A program made the translations under genes and the position numbers. Positions 12,063 through 22,312 of a DNA stretch of 64,000 nt are shown piece after piece. The stretch lies in contig NC_079320.1 in assembly GCF_029931775.1 (NCBI RefSeq), positions 39,486,510-39,550,509 on the forward strand. Direction: 5' to 3'. Each line of letters begins with the position of its first letter. Position 1 is the stretch's first letter. The notes under the pieces are model-generated. The model ran no database searches, was not told where the DNA came from, and worked only from the letters and a program-made list of their open reading frames with translations. The DNA comes from Euleptes europaea (taxonomy: Eukaryota; Chordata; Lepidosauria; Squamata; Sphaerodactylidae).

Positions 12063-12400
12063 CTTGTTTATATGTCAAAGGGAAGCGTCGCGTCTCTTCT
12101 TCTCCCAGGCCGGGCGGCGGCGGGAGGGAAAACAGCCGACAGCCACGACCAGCAGAGCAGCAGCTCCAGCGGAGGAGAGAGAGAGAGAAAAGGGGGGGGG
12201 CGCTCCTCGTTACCAGCAGCCGCCCGACGCTGGTGGGGGGGGGGGAGGAGACAGGAGAGGGAGGGAAAGGACGAGCGATAGGCGAGGCGGCCCGCTCTGC
12301 TGTGCCTCCCTCGCTCGGCCGCCCACCCGCTCAGGGCTGCCCGCCCAAGAGCGGCCTTCAAGGCCTGCTTCTGCACATGCTCACGCACCTGAAGCGCCCT
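12063..12400 (-). other. ELF2: candidate noncoding first exon of ELF2 (3' boundary at 12063)
   Basis: The boundary rests on one donor, ACATATAAACAAG/GTAAAG, on the minus strand in the CpG island. The next recognisable ELF2 exon has its acceptor at 1368, which would make the first intron about 10.7 kb. The upstream limit is a guess. RNA evidence is needed to confirm that this donor is used. Confidence 0.4.
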
Positions 12401-12839
12401 GGCCTAGTGGGCCTGTGCGCGAGGCTCTCGCCCAGGCCCGTTCGCCCAGGGGAGCGGCCGGCGGCCCTCCCTGGCCCTGCGCTCGTTGCTGCCCTCTGAG
12501 GAGGTACTAGGGGGGGTGGGGGGGGATAAAGGTACCAGTATATCTGTTTCTCAAAAAATATATCTGTTTCTCCCGCATCTGTGGAGACTGAAATTCAGGG
12601 ATTGGAGCCGTGAACAGGCAAGGAGGCAGGAAAATAACCCCCGGTTTGCAGGGGAACCTGAAGTACGGGGTTGGGTGTGTGTGAAAAGTGCCGTCCAGGC
12701 GCAGCCGACTTATGTCCTGATGGAACTGGCCGACATGGCGAAGTGAACTGCATGAAGAAATCAAAAAAAAAAGAAAAAGAAAATACTGAATTCTTGCGAG
12801 AATGGGAGGCAGGGACAACATATTGTGCCACTGAACTTA

Positions 12840-13845
12840 AACTGGGAAGTATTAAGGGATATTTTGGCCACGTCATGAGACGCCAAGAGTCACTGGAAAT
12901 GACAATCGTGCTAGGAAAAGTTGAGGGCAGCGGGAACAGAGGAAGACCCAACAAGAGATGGACGGACTCCCATCAAGGAAGCCACGGCCTTCAATTTGCA
13001 AGATCTGAACAAGGCTGTCAAAGATAGGACATTTTGTAGGACTTTAATTCATAGGGTCGCCATGAGTTGGAAGCGACTTGATGGTACTTAACACACACAC
13101 ACACACAAGCTTTACTATGTATGGGTGTGAAAGCTGGACATTGAAGAAAGCTGATAGGAAGAGAGTAGATTCCTTTAAAATGTGGTGTTGGAGGAGAGTG
13201 TTAAAATGACTAAATTGAGGCTGTCGTATTTTGGTCACGTCATGAGACGACAAGAGTCACTGGAAATGACAATCGTGCTAGGAAAAGTTGAGGGCAGCGG
13301 GAACAGAGGAAGACCCAACAAGAGGTAGACGGACTCCATCAAGGAAGCCACGGCCTTCAATTTGCAAGATCTGAACAAGGCTGTCAAAGAGAGGACATTT
13401 TGTAGGACTTTAATTCATAGGGTCGCCATGAGTTGGAAGCGACTTGACGGTACTTAACACACACACACACACACACAAGCTTTACTATGTATGGGTGTGA
13501 AAGCTGGACATTGAAGAAAGCTGATAGGAAGAGAGTAGATTCCTTTAAAATGTGGTGTTGGAGGAGAGTGTTAAAATGACTAAATTGAGGCTGTCGTATT
13601 TTGGTCACGTCATGAGACGACAAGAGTCACTGGAAAAGACAGTTATGCTAGGAAAAGTTGAGGGCAGCAGGAAAAGAGGAAGACCCAACAAGAGATGGAT
13701 TGACTCAACAAAGGAAGCCACAGCCTTCAATTTGCAAGATCTGAGCAAGGCTGTCAAAGATAGGACATTTTGGAGGACTTTCATTCATAGGGTCGCCATG
13801 AGTCGGAAGCGACTCGACGGCACTTAACACACACACACACACTAA
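12840..13845 (+). mobile_element. Bov-B (RTE) LINE 3' end, three tandem copies
   Basis: Three head-to-tail copies of the LINE 3' terminus encode the end of the Bov-B reverse-transcriptase ORF (GHVMRRQESLEKTVMLGKVE, KRGRPNKRW, FNLQDLSKAVKDRTFWRTF). Each ends GGTCGCCATGAGTTGGAAGC and a CA repeat. AAGCTTTACTATG recurs at 13107 and 13477, giving a 370-bp unit. The third copy has the best frame (13552-13827). The first starts within the ORF and is shorter. Confidence 0.88.
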
Positions 13846-13969
13846 GGGATATGCATTAATCTAATTCAAAATGTTAGGCGTCACTAAATTACCACAGTTA
13901 AAAAAATTGTGATGTAGGATTGACTTTTTTGGTTCATTCTAATGAATTAGAATTGAATTCAAAGAGAGA

Positions 13970-14130
13970 ATCGTGGATATTAAATGGACTGAGGAGGGGA
14001 GAGGGGAAGTTAAATATATATACTTGCTTAGAGATAAGATAGAAATCATTTATATTATGTACTATATGAATTGAAAGATATCCAAGATTGTAAATCAATT
14101 TGAAAATAATAAAAAATAAAATAAAAAAAA
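13970..14130 (+). repeat. probable L1-type 3' end
   Basis: AT-rich sequence ends AATAATAAAAAATAAAATAA and an A-run, immediately followed by a reverse 5S-type SINE. It resembles the 3' end at 59923 in composition but has no visible duplication. Confidence 0.4.
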
Positions 14131-14331
14131 AGTCGCAGCCGACTTATGGCGACCCCTTTTGGGATTTTTAAGGCAAGAGACTAACAGAGGTGGTTTGCCA
14201 GTGCCTTCCTCTGCACAGCAACCCTGGACTTCCTTGGTGGTCTCCCATCCAAAGACTAACCAGGGCTGACCCTGCTTAGCTTCTGAGATCTGACGAGATC
14301 AGGCTAGCCTGGGCCATCTGAGTCAGGGCAA
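14131..14331 (-). mobile_element. 5S-rRNA-derived SINE with Bov-B tail
   Basis: The minus strand reads GCCCTGACTCAGATGGCCCA, GATCTCGTCAGATCTCAGAAG, GCTAAGCAGGGTCAGCCCTG and TTGGATGGGAGACCACCAAG, which follow the internal promoter of vertebrate 5S rRNA. It ends with CGCCATAAGTCGGCTGCGAC. Confidence 0.85.
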
Positions 14332-14339
14332 GTATGGGG

Positions 14340-14605
14340 TTACAAAACCCCAAATAATAGAAGCAGTGCCTGTAGCTGTAAGGAATAATGCTGTTGATAG
14401 CCATTGCTAGGCAACCATACAGTATTGCCCGCTTTCAAGCCTTGGTTTCTGTCCGTAAAGGGCAAGGGAGGGGACAGTGCCCATTCCAGGGTTGTTTTGG
14501 TCTCTAAGGGAGGACTAAATCCACCCTAGCAGCAATCACCAGGCGACTTGCTACCATGCAACTTGCATGACTCACCCAGGTCAAGCTGCTTGGTACAAAA
14601 GCCAG
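14340..14605 (+). repeat. unclassified dispersed repeat, copy 2
   Basis: It is a counterpart of 4840-5320 without the foldback insert: AGCAGTGCCTGTAGC, CATTGCTAGGCAACCAT, GGCAAGGGAGGGGACAG and ACTTGCTACCATGCAACTTG in the same order. Both copies are followed by a tRNA-headed SINE. Confidence 0.55.
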
Positions 14606-14990
14606 TGTGGTGCAGAGGTTAGAGCTCCACAATAGGACCTGGAAGACCTAGGTTCAAATCACAGCTCTGCTGTGTAAGCTCAGTGGGGTGACTTTGGCCA
14701 AAAACGCATGGTCGCTTTAGCCTCCTTTATTCCCTGTTTCAGCCAGGATTCAACCAGGATCTAACGCATGCGTTTCGCTGAACGTGCATTTGATCCTGGC
14801 TAAATCCTGGCTGAAACAGGGAATAAAGGAGGCTAAAGCGACCATGCGTTTTCGCCCTTTGAGCCAGTTACACATCCTCTGACTAGCTTGCCTTACAGGG
14901 TTGTTGTGAGGATAAAATGGAGGAGAGGAGAATTATATAATTCCCATTGTGGAGAACAGTTGCATATAAATGAAATAATAACATAGGTGA
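14606..14990 (+). mobile_element. tRNA-headed SINE split by a MITE
   Basis: The head AAGCCAGTGTGGTGCAGAGG and GGTTCAAATCACAGCTCTGC are separated from GAGCCAGTTACACATCCTCT, GATAAAATGGAGGAGAGGAG by the 160-bp MITE at 14697-14856. Confidence 0.8.
14697..14856. mobile_element. 160-bp foldback MITE inserted in a SINE
   Basis: Arms of about 65 bp (14697-14762 and 14792-14856) are nearly perfect inverted repeats, including TTTAGCCTCCTTTATTCCCT. The ends GCCAAAAACGCATGG and CCATGCGTTTTCGCC are flanked by CTTTG (14692-14696 and 14857-14861). The SINE it splits resumes at once on the right, so the boundaries are clear. Confidence 0.8.
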
Positions 14991-15484
14991 AGAAGGGAGG
15001 GCATATAGAGAGTGTGTGGGAAGGAGAGAAGGAAGCAGGAAAAGGAGAGGGACTACAAGGGATTTCAGGGAACAGAAAGGGGAAATAAAGGGGAGGGGGA
15101 AATGAGTCCTTGTGGTTAGCTATATATTTTCTATAATGTAGTAGAAAAAGCAGTACCATTTGTTGAGGCGAAATATAGGAAGTAAACTTATTTCATTCTC
15201 TCTCCCCCCACCCCCCACAGAGTGGAAGTGCTGTGCTGATATAGTAAATGTGTGCTAATTTTTCAGTAAAGTGCTGAGGAGGACATACATGGTTCTTACC
15301 TCCCCCCGCCCTCACATTTTATACTGACAATAACCCTGTGGAGCAGGGTTACCAAAAAGGCTTGGAGAAAAACTCCCTGTCCCTATAATAGAAGCTTAAT
15401 GGGATGTTAGTTACCTTCATGCCATGAACCACCCATTTCCACACATTAAACAGCTATTAAAAGGATATAATGTTTTTTCAAGGC

Positions 15485-15622
15485 CTATTGGCAACACCTA
15501 TGAGGTAGGTGAGGTTAAAAGAGAATGACTGGCCCAAGGTCACCCAACAAGCATCCATGATAGATTGGAGATTTGAACCAGAGTTTCTCATCCAGTCCAG
15601 TACTAGTTACTACACCACACTA
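15485..15622 (-). mobile_element. tRNA-headed SINE fragment
   Basis: The minus strand reads TGTGGTGTAGTAACTAGTAC, AAATCTCCAATC and GTGACCTTGGGCCAGTCATT. It is truncated before the 3' end. Confidence 0.6.
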
Positions 15623-15653
15623 TTTGATTATCTCCCCCCCCCCATGATTATTG

Positions 15654-15925
15654 TGAGAGCCAGTGTGGTGTAGTGGTGCAGAAGTTGGACTAGGACCTGG
15701 GAAACCCAGGTTCAAATCCCCACTTGCACTATGGATGCTTGCTGAGTGACCTTGGGCCAGTCATACACTCTCAGCCCTGACCCTGGCTAGTATTTGGATG
15801 GGAGACCTCCAAGGAATACCAGGGCCATGACACAGAGGCAAGCAATGGCAAACCACCTCCAAAGGTCTCTTGCCTAGAAAACCCTAAGTCAGCCATGACT
15901 TAAGGGCCAAAAAAAAAAAAAAATA
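15654..15925 (+). mobile_element. composite SINE: tRNA head, 5S-derived body, Bov-B tail
   Basis: GAGAGCCAGTGTGGTGTAGT head, B-box-like GGTTCAAATCC, CACTCTCAGCCCTGACCCTG, then CTAGTATTTGGATGGGAGAC and a shortened tail ending in a poly-A run. Confidence 0.8.
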
Positions 15926-16179
15926 TTATTCGTACTAGCATCCCAGCTTTTTCTTAAATGTAGATTTGCTGGATATAGTCCTGAATGTTAAGGTGTGGCC
16001 TGTTCCTATAGTCATCATAGATTTGCAATTTTAAATCTAGTTTTAAAAAAATTCTGGCCTCTAAAGAATATTAAAAAATTTGGGAAATGCCACTAAATTA
16101 CTTTCCCCTAATAAATAGTTGTGTATAAGTTGAGAGTCCCAGGACCTTGATTCTCTTGTCTTTAAATTACTTCTCCTTA

Positions 16180-16437
16180 TGCTTGGTGTAGTGGTTAAGA
16201 GTGGTGGTTTGGAGCTCTAGACACTAATCTGGTGAACTGGGTTGGTGTCCCCACTCCTATACATGACGCCAGCTGGGTGACCTTGGGCTAGTCACAGCTC
16301 TCTTAGAGCTCTCTCAGCCCCACCTACCTCACAGGGTGTGTGTTGTGGGGAAGGGGAGATGATTGTAAGCCAGTTTGATTCTTCCTTAACTGGTAGAGAA
16401 AGTCGGCATATAATAACCAATTCTTCTTCTATGTTTG
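16180..16437 (+). mobile_element. tRNA-headed SINE, subtype ending AACCAATTCTTCTTCT
   Basis: GGTGTAGTGGTTAAGAGTGG, GCCAGCTGGGTGACCTTGGG, GTAGAGAAAGTCGGCATATA. Same subtype as 5318 and 33596. Confidence 0.82.
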
Positions 16438-16514
16438 TAATCAATGATCTGTTGAAGGGGGTGCTTTTAAACATACATAACTTGAGGTTCACACTGTCTT
16501 AGTGACTCAATTAA

Positions 16515-16695
16515 CAGAAGGGGCTGCATGACATAGTAGAAAGCACCTGCTAGGTTCAATCCCTGGCATTTTCAACTAAAAAGTATCTTAGGTAGCAAAT
16601 GCTGGGGGGAAAAAAACCCTTTCTCTCCCTGAGACCTTGGAAACCCACTGCCTGTCACAGTACGTGGTCTGACCAGGTAGAAACAGTTTCCAGTG
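16515..16695 (+). mobile_element. Ala-tRNA-like SINE, degraded copy
   Basis: GGGGCTGCATGACATAGTAG, GTTCAATCCCTGGCATTTTC and CCTGAGACCTTGGAAACCCAC follow the family seen intact at 49560 and 59604. Confidence 0.55.
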
Positions 16696-17137
16696 TTAAT
16701 TGAAGGATATATGATCAGGCACTGTCTCTAGGCAATGACCTAGCAGTCCTTAACACAGGCTCAATTGTTGTGTTTGACCTTATATGCAAAATGCGTTCCT
16801 ATAAGCCATTGCATCAGTGTGTTTGTGTAACTCTTATGCCAACAGTGCAATATGTCAGGGCCTCTGATCTTAAATTGGGGTTCCTGCATCCTTGTATTCC
16901 ACTGGAAAAGTGCAGTATCGTTAGACTGCCCCGCTGCTTATCATATTCAATACAGAGTTTGATAAGCAGAATTTCATCCTGGCCCAGAAAGATTCTACTA
17001 CCAAAATAATGTTCAGGGACAATTACTTCAGTACCATTCATACCAGAAACATGGATAACTGTAGCCAGACTTGTCAGTAGTTGTGTGGTATGATCCACTG
17101 AATTCAATGGGGTATGACTAGGGTTGCAGATATTTGG

Positions 17138-17738
17138 TTTTTGTTTTGGTTTTTAGAGTTGAGCACTGTTTATTGGGATGTTTAGCAAAGAAAAGCTCCC
17201 TTTTAAAAGCAGAACAGTCCACAGTTTGCACAAAGCAGGCCATTCCACATGTCTGGGGAAGATTTCAGTTCCATCTCCCAGTTGCTCACATCAAAATGGC
17301 CGAACTTTGAGTAGCCGGTACTTTCGCTTTAGATTCTCCTTCCGGAGGAAACACCAGTATTCCATAGTGTCCGGGTCTAAATCTTCCAGCTTCTTAGGTG
17401 GGCCAAGATCCATCTGGAAAAGCTATTCGGGATATTCCGAGTCTGGTTTCAATGCCACTTCAGGGCCTTGCTTGTAGATATTGGTGCCCATGGCGTGGGT
17501 GGTGAGCAACACCGGGTCTTTGCACACCTCGGGACCCTTGAGACCCTCATTTGACACACCTTTGCCTTTCGCCTTCGGCACAACTTTCTTGGTGTAGCTC
17601 CGGAGTCCCAGGCTACTCCAGAGGAGACCAGGCACTGGCGGGGCTCGGGGGATGGCCCGCAGCAGCCCAGCCCAAGCCATACAAACGTTCAAACAGCCCC
17701 CCGCCCGCACCTGCCTGCCACACTCTCTCCCAGACTTA
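17138..17738 (-). pseudogene. processed pseudogene of MRPL54 (mitochondrial ribosomal protein L54)
   Basis: The intronless retrocopy on the minus strand starts [15 protein letters not shown] and continues through [34 protein letters not shown]-type text (here [10 protein letters not shown]) and [14 protein letters not shown], all recognisable from MRPL54. A Trp codon after SEYPE has become TAG, cutting the frame at about 88 codons; the rest, to VRPF and a stop near 17296, keeps its frame. A 3'UTR with AATAAA (near 17172) and a degenerate A-rich tail follow. An 11-bp target duplication CAGATATTTGG flanks it (17127-17137 and 17739-17749). It is an L1-type retrotransposition product, fairly young by its intact frame and duplication. 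Confidence 0.88.
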
Positions 17739-17764
17739 CAGATATTTGGATTGTAACCCTATAC

Positions 17765-18124
17765 CAGGGATCCCCAACATGTTGTTGTGAGCACCATGAC
17801 GCCCACCAACACCTTTTTTGGCGCTCACCAAATGTTTTTAGGAAGTGGGTGGGGCCAAGTAGGGCTTTTGTCCGGCAGAGCTTCTGTATGGCTATTGAAG
17901 ATTTCATTGGCTGTGCAGATTTTTAAAAACATTGCTTAGGCAGCAGCTGCCACCAAGACACAAGAATCTTCACAGCGTGACTGAAGTAAAACTTTGCCAG
18001 ACATTTTGAGGCTGGCTCCGCCTCCTGCAAGCTCCCTTTTATGGCAGCCCTTTTGTGCCCGTGCCCGCCATGCTGTGTCGGAATTCCAAATTTGCCTGAA
18101 GGCTCAAAAAGGTTGGGGACCCTG
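17765..18124. mobile_element. nonautonomous hAT DNA transposon with perfect 8-bp target duplication
   Basis: Termini CAGGGATCCCCAAC and GTTGGGGACCCTG form imperfect inverted repeats. The 360-bp element is flanked by CCCTATAC on both sides (17757-17764 and 18125-18132), the 8-bp duplication diagnostic of hAT. No transposase frame is present. It lies 15 bp from the right duplication of the MRPL54 retrocopy. Confidence 0.88.
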
Positions 18125-18835
18125 CCCTATACTATACCTTTTATAATCAATCTATTATCAGGTTGCTGCTGTGGTTGCAATTATTGCCTTGAGTTCTTGC
18201 CTTGAGTTGGTATCTAAGCCAAAGGCTGCTACCTTTTTGGACAACATTAAAGATAAAGATAATTAATGTTTATCTGTGTCGTAAACAATTTACCTGGTAA
18301 CATGTTACCTGCAATTGCTGGGGTCAAAGCAGGATACTTTTTCTGGCCAATTATCTAAATACTCTCGGTGTGACTGCTGAGCCTTTTTATCCCATTGCTC
18401 CCTCACTCATTTGCTTCCAGTGGAGTAGTTACAGCTTCATGCTGTTTGTTTAATGCTGTGAGGTTAGGCATTGAGGGTCGACGCTTATTTTGCCAATAAA
18501 TCTTTAGACGTATAGAGCCCAAACTACCTACCCAAGCGTACCTTCTGCCCTTACTTGAGGACTCAAACCATTGTTGTCTTTGGGACTTGACTCTGCTTGT
18601 ATCACAGCCTGACTGGAGTGGACTTTCAGACCCTGAGTATCTCTTGTTATCTGGCCAACTTGACCAAACAGAATGGCTTTCTAGCTGATCTGATCGTGCT
18701 AAGTTCTCTGCCTCCCACAGGTGCCCTCTGTTATATTTTTACCAGTGGACTTTCTCAGCCTTATCAACAGTTCCCCTCGCTTGCCCTTCATGAATGTTCT
18801 GCTTGCCCAAGTCCGAATTAAAAACTGAAAAGAGG

Positions 18836-18838
<3 letters not shown>

Positions 18839-18876
<38 letters not shown>

Positions 18877-19086
18877 GTGCTGTCAAGTCGCAACCGACTT
18901 ATGGTGACCCCTTTTGGGGTTTTCATGGAAAGAGACTAACAGAGGTGGTTTGCTAGTGCCTTCCTCTGCACAGCAACCCTAGTATTCCTTAGTGGTCTCC
19001 CATCCAAATACTAATCAGGGCTGACCCTGCTTAGCTTCTGAGATCTGACGAGATCAGGCTAGCCTGGGCCATCCAGGTCAGGGCGA
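18839..19086 (-). mobile_element. 5S-rRNA-derived SINE with Bov-B tail and GT microsatellite
   Basis: It has the same structure as the copy at 14131. The CA tail has expanded into a GT/CA microsatellite at 18839-18873 on the plus strand. Confidence 0.85.
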
Positions 19087-19453
19087 AAAGAGGTTAACGG
19101 TTTGTAATTCTGAAAATTACGAATGGAATGCAGCCAAATACTCCCTGTTCTTTGAAAGTAAGGTCACCTTTCCCTCAAAACCTCTCAATCTGACAACTCT
19201 GAAGGTTCTAAAACCTTTTAAAGTGCAGAAGTGACATTATCTTTAAGTAAGGTTGCAGAGGCATGCAGGAATGTTGCACCTTTAATGGAACAAGAAATTT
19301 TGATAGGTGGAACTTGTACGAGGATAAAAAAATTTCATCCTGATTCACAGAAGTTCCACTTTTTGTATCTCATCAATGTATGGAGGGAGAGTCTTTCACT
19401 ATCCCTGTTTCTTTCTCATTCATCACTATGATTTCATTGTGAGCATCAATTAT

Positions 19454-19850
19454 ATATGGAAGGAGTGTCTCCTCCCACACTATCCAGCCCACCAGTTAAG
19501 ATTGGCCTCTCAAGCCCTGCTCTCTGTGCTCCTCCCTTCAGAGGTGAGGTTGGTGGTGACTGGAGACAGCTTTTTCTGTGGTGGCACCTCACCTTTGGAA
19601 TGTCCTCCCTCCTGACACTTGCCTGGCACCTACTTTATTTTCTTTTAGGGGCCAGGCTAAAATATATCTTTTTACCCAAGCTTTTAATTAGGGGTTTATC
19701 AGCTTTTTAATGGTCTGCTATGTTTTATAGTTTTATGCTGCTTGTGTTTTTTAATGGCTTGTGTTTTTATAGTGGTTTTTAATCGTAAACTGCCTCAAGC
19801 AGAACTTTGAAGAGGCAGCATAGAAGTATTCAAAATAAATAAAGAATACT
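19454..19850 (+). mobile_element. L2-like LINE 3' end
   Basis: It encodes the terminal block around TGGCACCTCACCTTTGGAATG and ends with a T-rich 3'UTR, TTTTTAATCGTAAACTGCC, and AAAATAAATAAAG. The same terminus recurs at 42180. Confidence 0.65.
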
Positions 19851-20381
19851 AACATTATGTACTCATTCAAATTCTTTTTGTGATACCCTCCCTTTCTCAA
19901 GACTGATCTGAAAAACATGCTTCATAATTTGAGAAATGTGGTTACATGAACCCAGTATGAAGAGCCTTCCATTTTGACTAGGAACATGCAATCTGTTGAG
20001 TTGTTTTCAGCTATATCCTATAAGTGCAAGGGTAACAAAACAGACAAAGAATAGACAATTAGATGTGTTTCATTAAGTGTACATGCTCTGGGGACTTCCA
20101 CAGCTCTGAAAACAATAAAAGTTGTGATGAGAATAAAGACAGTGGACGCCAGATGCTGAAGTGGGATCATTAGGGAGGAAAAAATTACCAGTAAGCAAGG
20201 CCTGAATTGGTTTAAACTGAAAGCACCTGTTATTATATTAGCTGGGCATTTCATGGAATAATTAGCCTCAGCCACGATAATTATTTTATCAAAAGCTGAC
20301 CTTCTTTGTTAAGCAATTAAACCCTTCACAAGGTTTATAAAGTTTAAACAAATTTTACATCAGTCTATGACAAGAATGCCC

Positions 20382-20592
20382 TGACCTAGATAGCCCAAGC
20401 TAGACTGATCTGGTCTGATCTCAGAAGCTGAGCAGGGTCAGGCCTGGGCAGTATTTGGATGGGAGACCACCAAGGAATGCCGGGGTCCTGAGGCAGAGGC
20501 AGGCAATGGCAAACCACCACAGAACATTTCTTGCCTTGAACACTCTACAGGGTCGCCATAAGTCAGCTGTGACTTGATGGCAAAAAAAGAAA
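20382..20592 (+). mobile_element. 5S-rRNA-derived SINE with Bov-B tail
   Basis: GCTAGACTGATCTGGTCTGA, TCAGAAGCTGAGCAGGGTCA and TATTTGGATGGGAGACCACC lead to GGGTCGCCATAAGTCAGCTG and an A-rich end. It is more diverged than the copy at 14131. Confidence 0.82.
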
Positions 20593-21228
20593 AGAAAAAA
20601 AGACAAGTCCAGAAAGAGAAAACTGCTTATTTATGGTTAGGAAACATCAATATGGTTTGCATCCAAGAGTCAGTTCATTATCAGTATCATAAATGGGACT
20701 CTGGAAAACAACCGTTTACACACTTATCTAATAAAGCAAACATAAGAAATTACCACCAACCAGTAATGGTGCAACTCAAGCCAATATGCTTGGAAAAAGA
20801 AATTCGAGGCATTGCATTTTCTTTAAGATGTACTTAATTGCACTGGCCTTGCCTATTGGGGAAAAAATGTATTATGCATTCCTTGTATGTCTTGTCTAAT
20901 GGAGTATCTCTTGTTAGTAGCATGGCTTTCTCTGTCAACCTTACAGTCTGTGACTTAGTGCCCTCTTCTGTTTGATACATGCCACTGCAAAAGAAAGCTG
21001 AGTGAGCCACAAAAAACTTCCTCTATGAAGTTCAAACTTCTTTGCCTCTGTTCTTACCCCCCTATACCAGAAGCCTTCCCTGGTTCCTCGACTCTGCTAA
21101 TACCACTGCCTGCTTCTTTCTCCACACTTGCTTTATCTGCCTGGAGTGTCCTTTGGAACTCACCTAAGCTTATTTCTCTGACCTCCAATTTCATCCTGTT
21201 CTTTTATGAGCTTGTACTGCTGGCTGGA

Positions 21229-21433
21229 AATGAAGGATGACAGCTCTGGGTTGTGAAATTCCTGCGGATGAAGAATGTGGGTTTTTGGGAGGGGAGGTGT
21301 CCTCAGCAGGGTATATTGCTATAGCCCACCCTTCAAAGCTGCAATTTTCTCCAGGGGTTCTGATCTTTGTCATCTGGTGATCAGTTGTAAATCTGAGAAA
21401 TCTCCAGTCCCGACCTGGAGTTTGGCAACCTTA
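21229..21433 (-). mobile_element. MITE of the CTAGGGTTGCCA family, 6-bp target duplication
   Basis: The copy is in reverse orientation. It ends GACCTGGAGTTTGGCAACCTTA and is flanked by GCTGGA on both sides (21223-21228 and 21434-21439). Confidence 0.72.
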
Positions 21434-21529
21434 GCTGGAACAACTTTGACCATGGAAAGATACAGATCTTTCTCCTCTTCCCTTGTGTTGTCCTGAACTC
21501 AAGGGGCATACAAAATCTTGACAAGTTAG

Positions 21530-22042
21530 AATCATAGAATCATAGAGTTGGAAGGGACCAACAGGGCCATCAAGTTCAACCCCCTGCACGATGCAGGAAA
21601 TTCACAACTACCTCCCCCCTCCACACCCCTAGTGACCAGAAGATGGCCAAGATGCCCTCCCTCTCATCATCTGCCTAAGGTCACAGAATCAGCATTGCTG
21701 ACAGATGGCCATCTAACCTCTTCTTAAAAACCTCCAGGGAAGGAGAGCTTATCACCTCCTGAGGAAGCCTGTTCCACTGAGGAACTGCTCTGTTAGAAAA
21801 TTCTTCCTAGTGTCTAGATGGAAACTCTTTTGATTTAATTTCAACCCGTTGGTTCTGATCCGACCTTCTTGAGCAACAGAAAACAACTTGGCACCCTCCT
21901 CTATATGACAGCCCTTCAAGTACTTGAACATGGTTATCATATCCCCTCTCAGTCTTCTCTTCAGGCTAAACATACCCAGCTCCTTCAACGTTTCCTCATA
22001 GGACTCGGTCTCCAGACCCCTCACCATCTTTGTTGCCTTAGT
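21530..22042 (-). mobile_element. CR1 LINE 3' end
   Basis: On the minus strand it encodes SYEETLKELGMFSLKRRLRG, GDMITMFKYLKG, AKLFSV and LDTRKNFLTEQ, the conserved C-terminus of CR1 ORF2. It ends with the diagnostic CR1 terminus, seen on the plus strand as AGAATCATAGAATCATAGAG. It is 5'-truncated, as most CR1 copies are. Confidence 0.9.
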
Positions 22043-22139
22043 AATATGCAAGTATAATGAGGTATATGGAGGTATCAATAATGTAGGAAAGTCTGAGTCA
22101 GCTGTCTTCTGCTCTACCTATGGCTTTGGCCCACTAAAA

Positions 22140-22312
22140 GGGATCCAGATGGTTTATTGGTTAGAATGTTGGACTAAGGCGTAGAGAGCCAGGTTCAAAT
22201 CTCTACTCTGTCATGGAAGCTCATTGGGTAATCTTGGGCCAGTCACTCTCAGCCTAAGCTACCTCACAGGGTTGTGAGGATAAAAATGGAATTGGTTACA
22301 AAGAGCTGCAGC
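22140..22312 (+). mobile_element. tRNA-headed SINE, 5' two-thirds
   Basis: GGTTAGAATGTTGGACTAAG, GGTTCAAATCTCTACTCTG and CTACCTCACAGGGTTGTGAG; the 3' end is missing. Confidence 0.7.

Larger units (their letters stand above)
10600..12520 (-). promoter_or_regulatory. ELF2: CpG island, probable ELF2 promoter and 5'UTR exon
   Basis: The sequence is GC- and CpG-rich with many homopurine/homopyrimidine and poly-G runs. It sits about 10 kb upstream of the ELF2 start codon on the correct strand. On the minus strand a good donor, AACAAG/GTAAAG, ends a candidate noncoding exon at 12063. The open frames of up to 241 codons here are GC-driven, low in complexity, and match nothing known to me. The transcription start was not located. 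A foldback element (11345-11610) is inserted in the island. Confidence 0.7.

Noticed and set aside
11556-12510. Overlapping open frames of 240-241 codons in the ELF2 CpG island
   Set aside because: They are low-complexity Arg/Gly/Pro/Ser text driven by GC content, in several overlapping frames, with no domain and no splice context.
12507-13027. Frames of 104-119 codons next to the Bov-B array
   Set aside because: The plus-strand one merges repeat text with the Bov-B C-terminus; the minus ones are antisense of the same.
14131-14331. Possible 5S rRNA genes (six loci)
   Set aside because: They keep only part of the 5S sequence and all end in the Bov-B-like tail, so they are SINEs.
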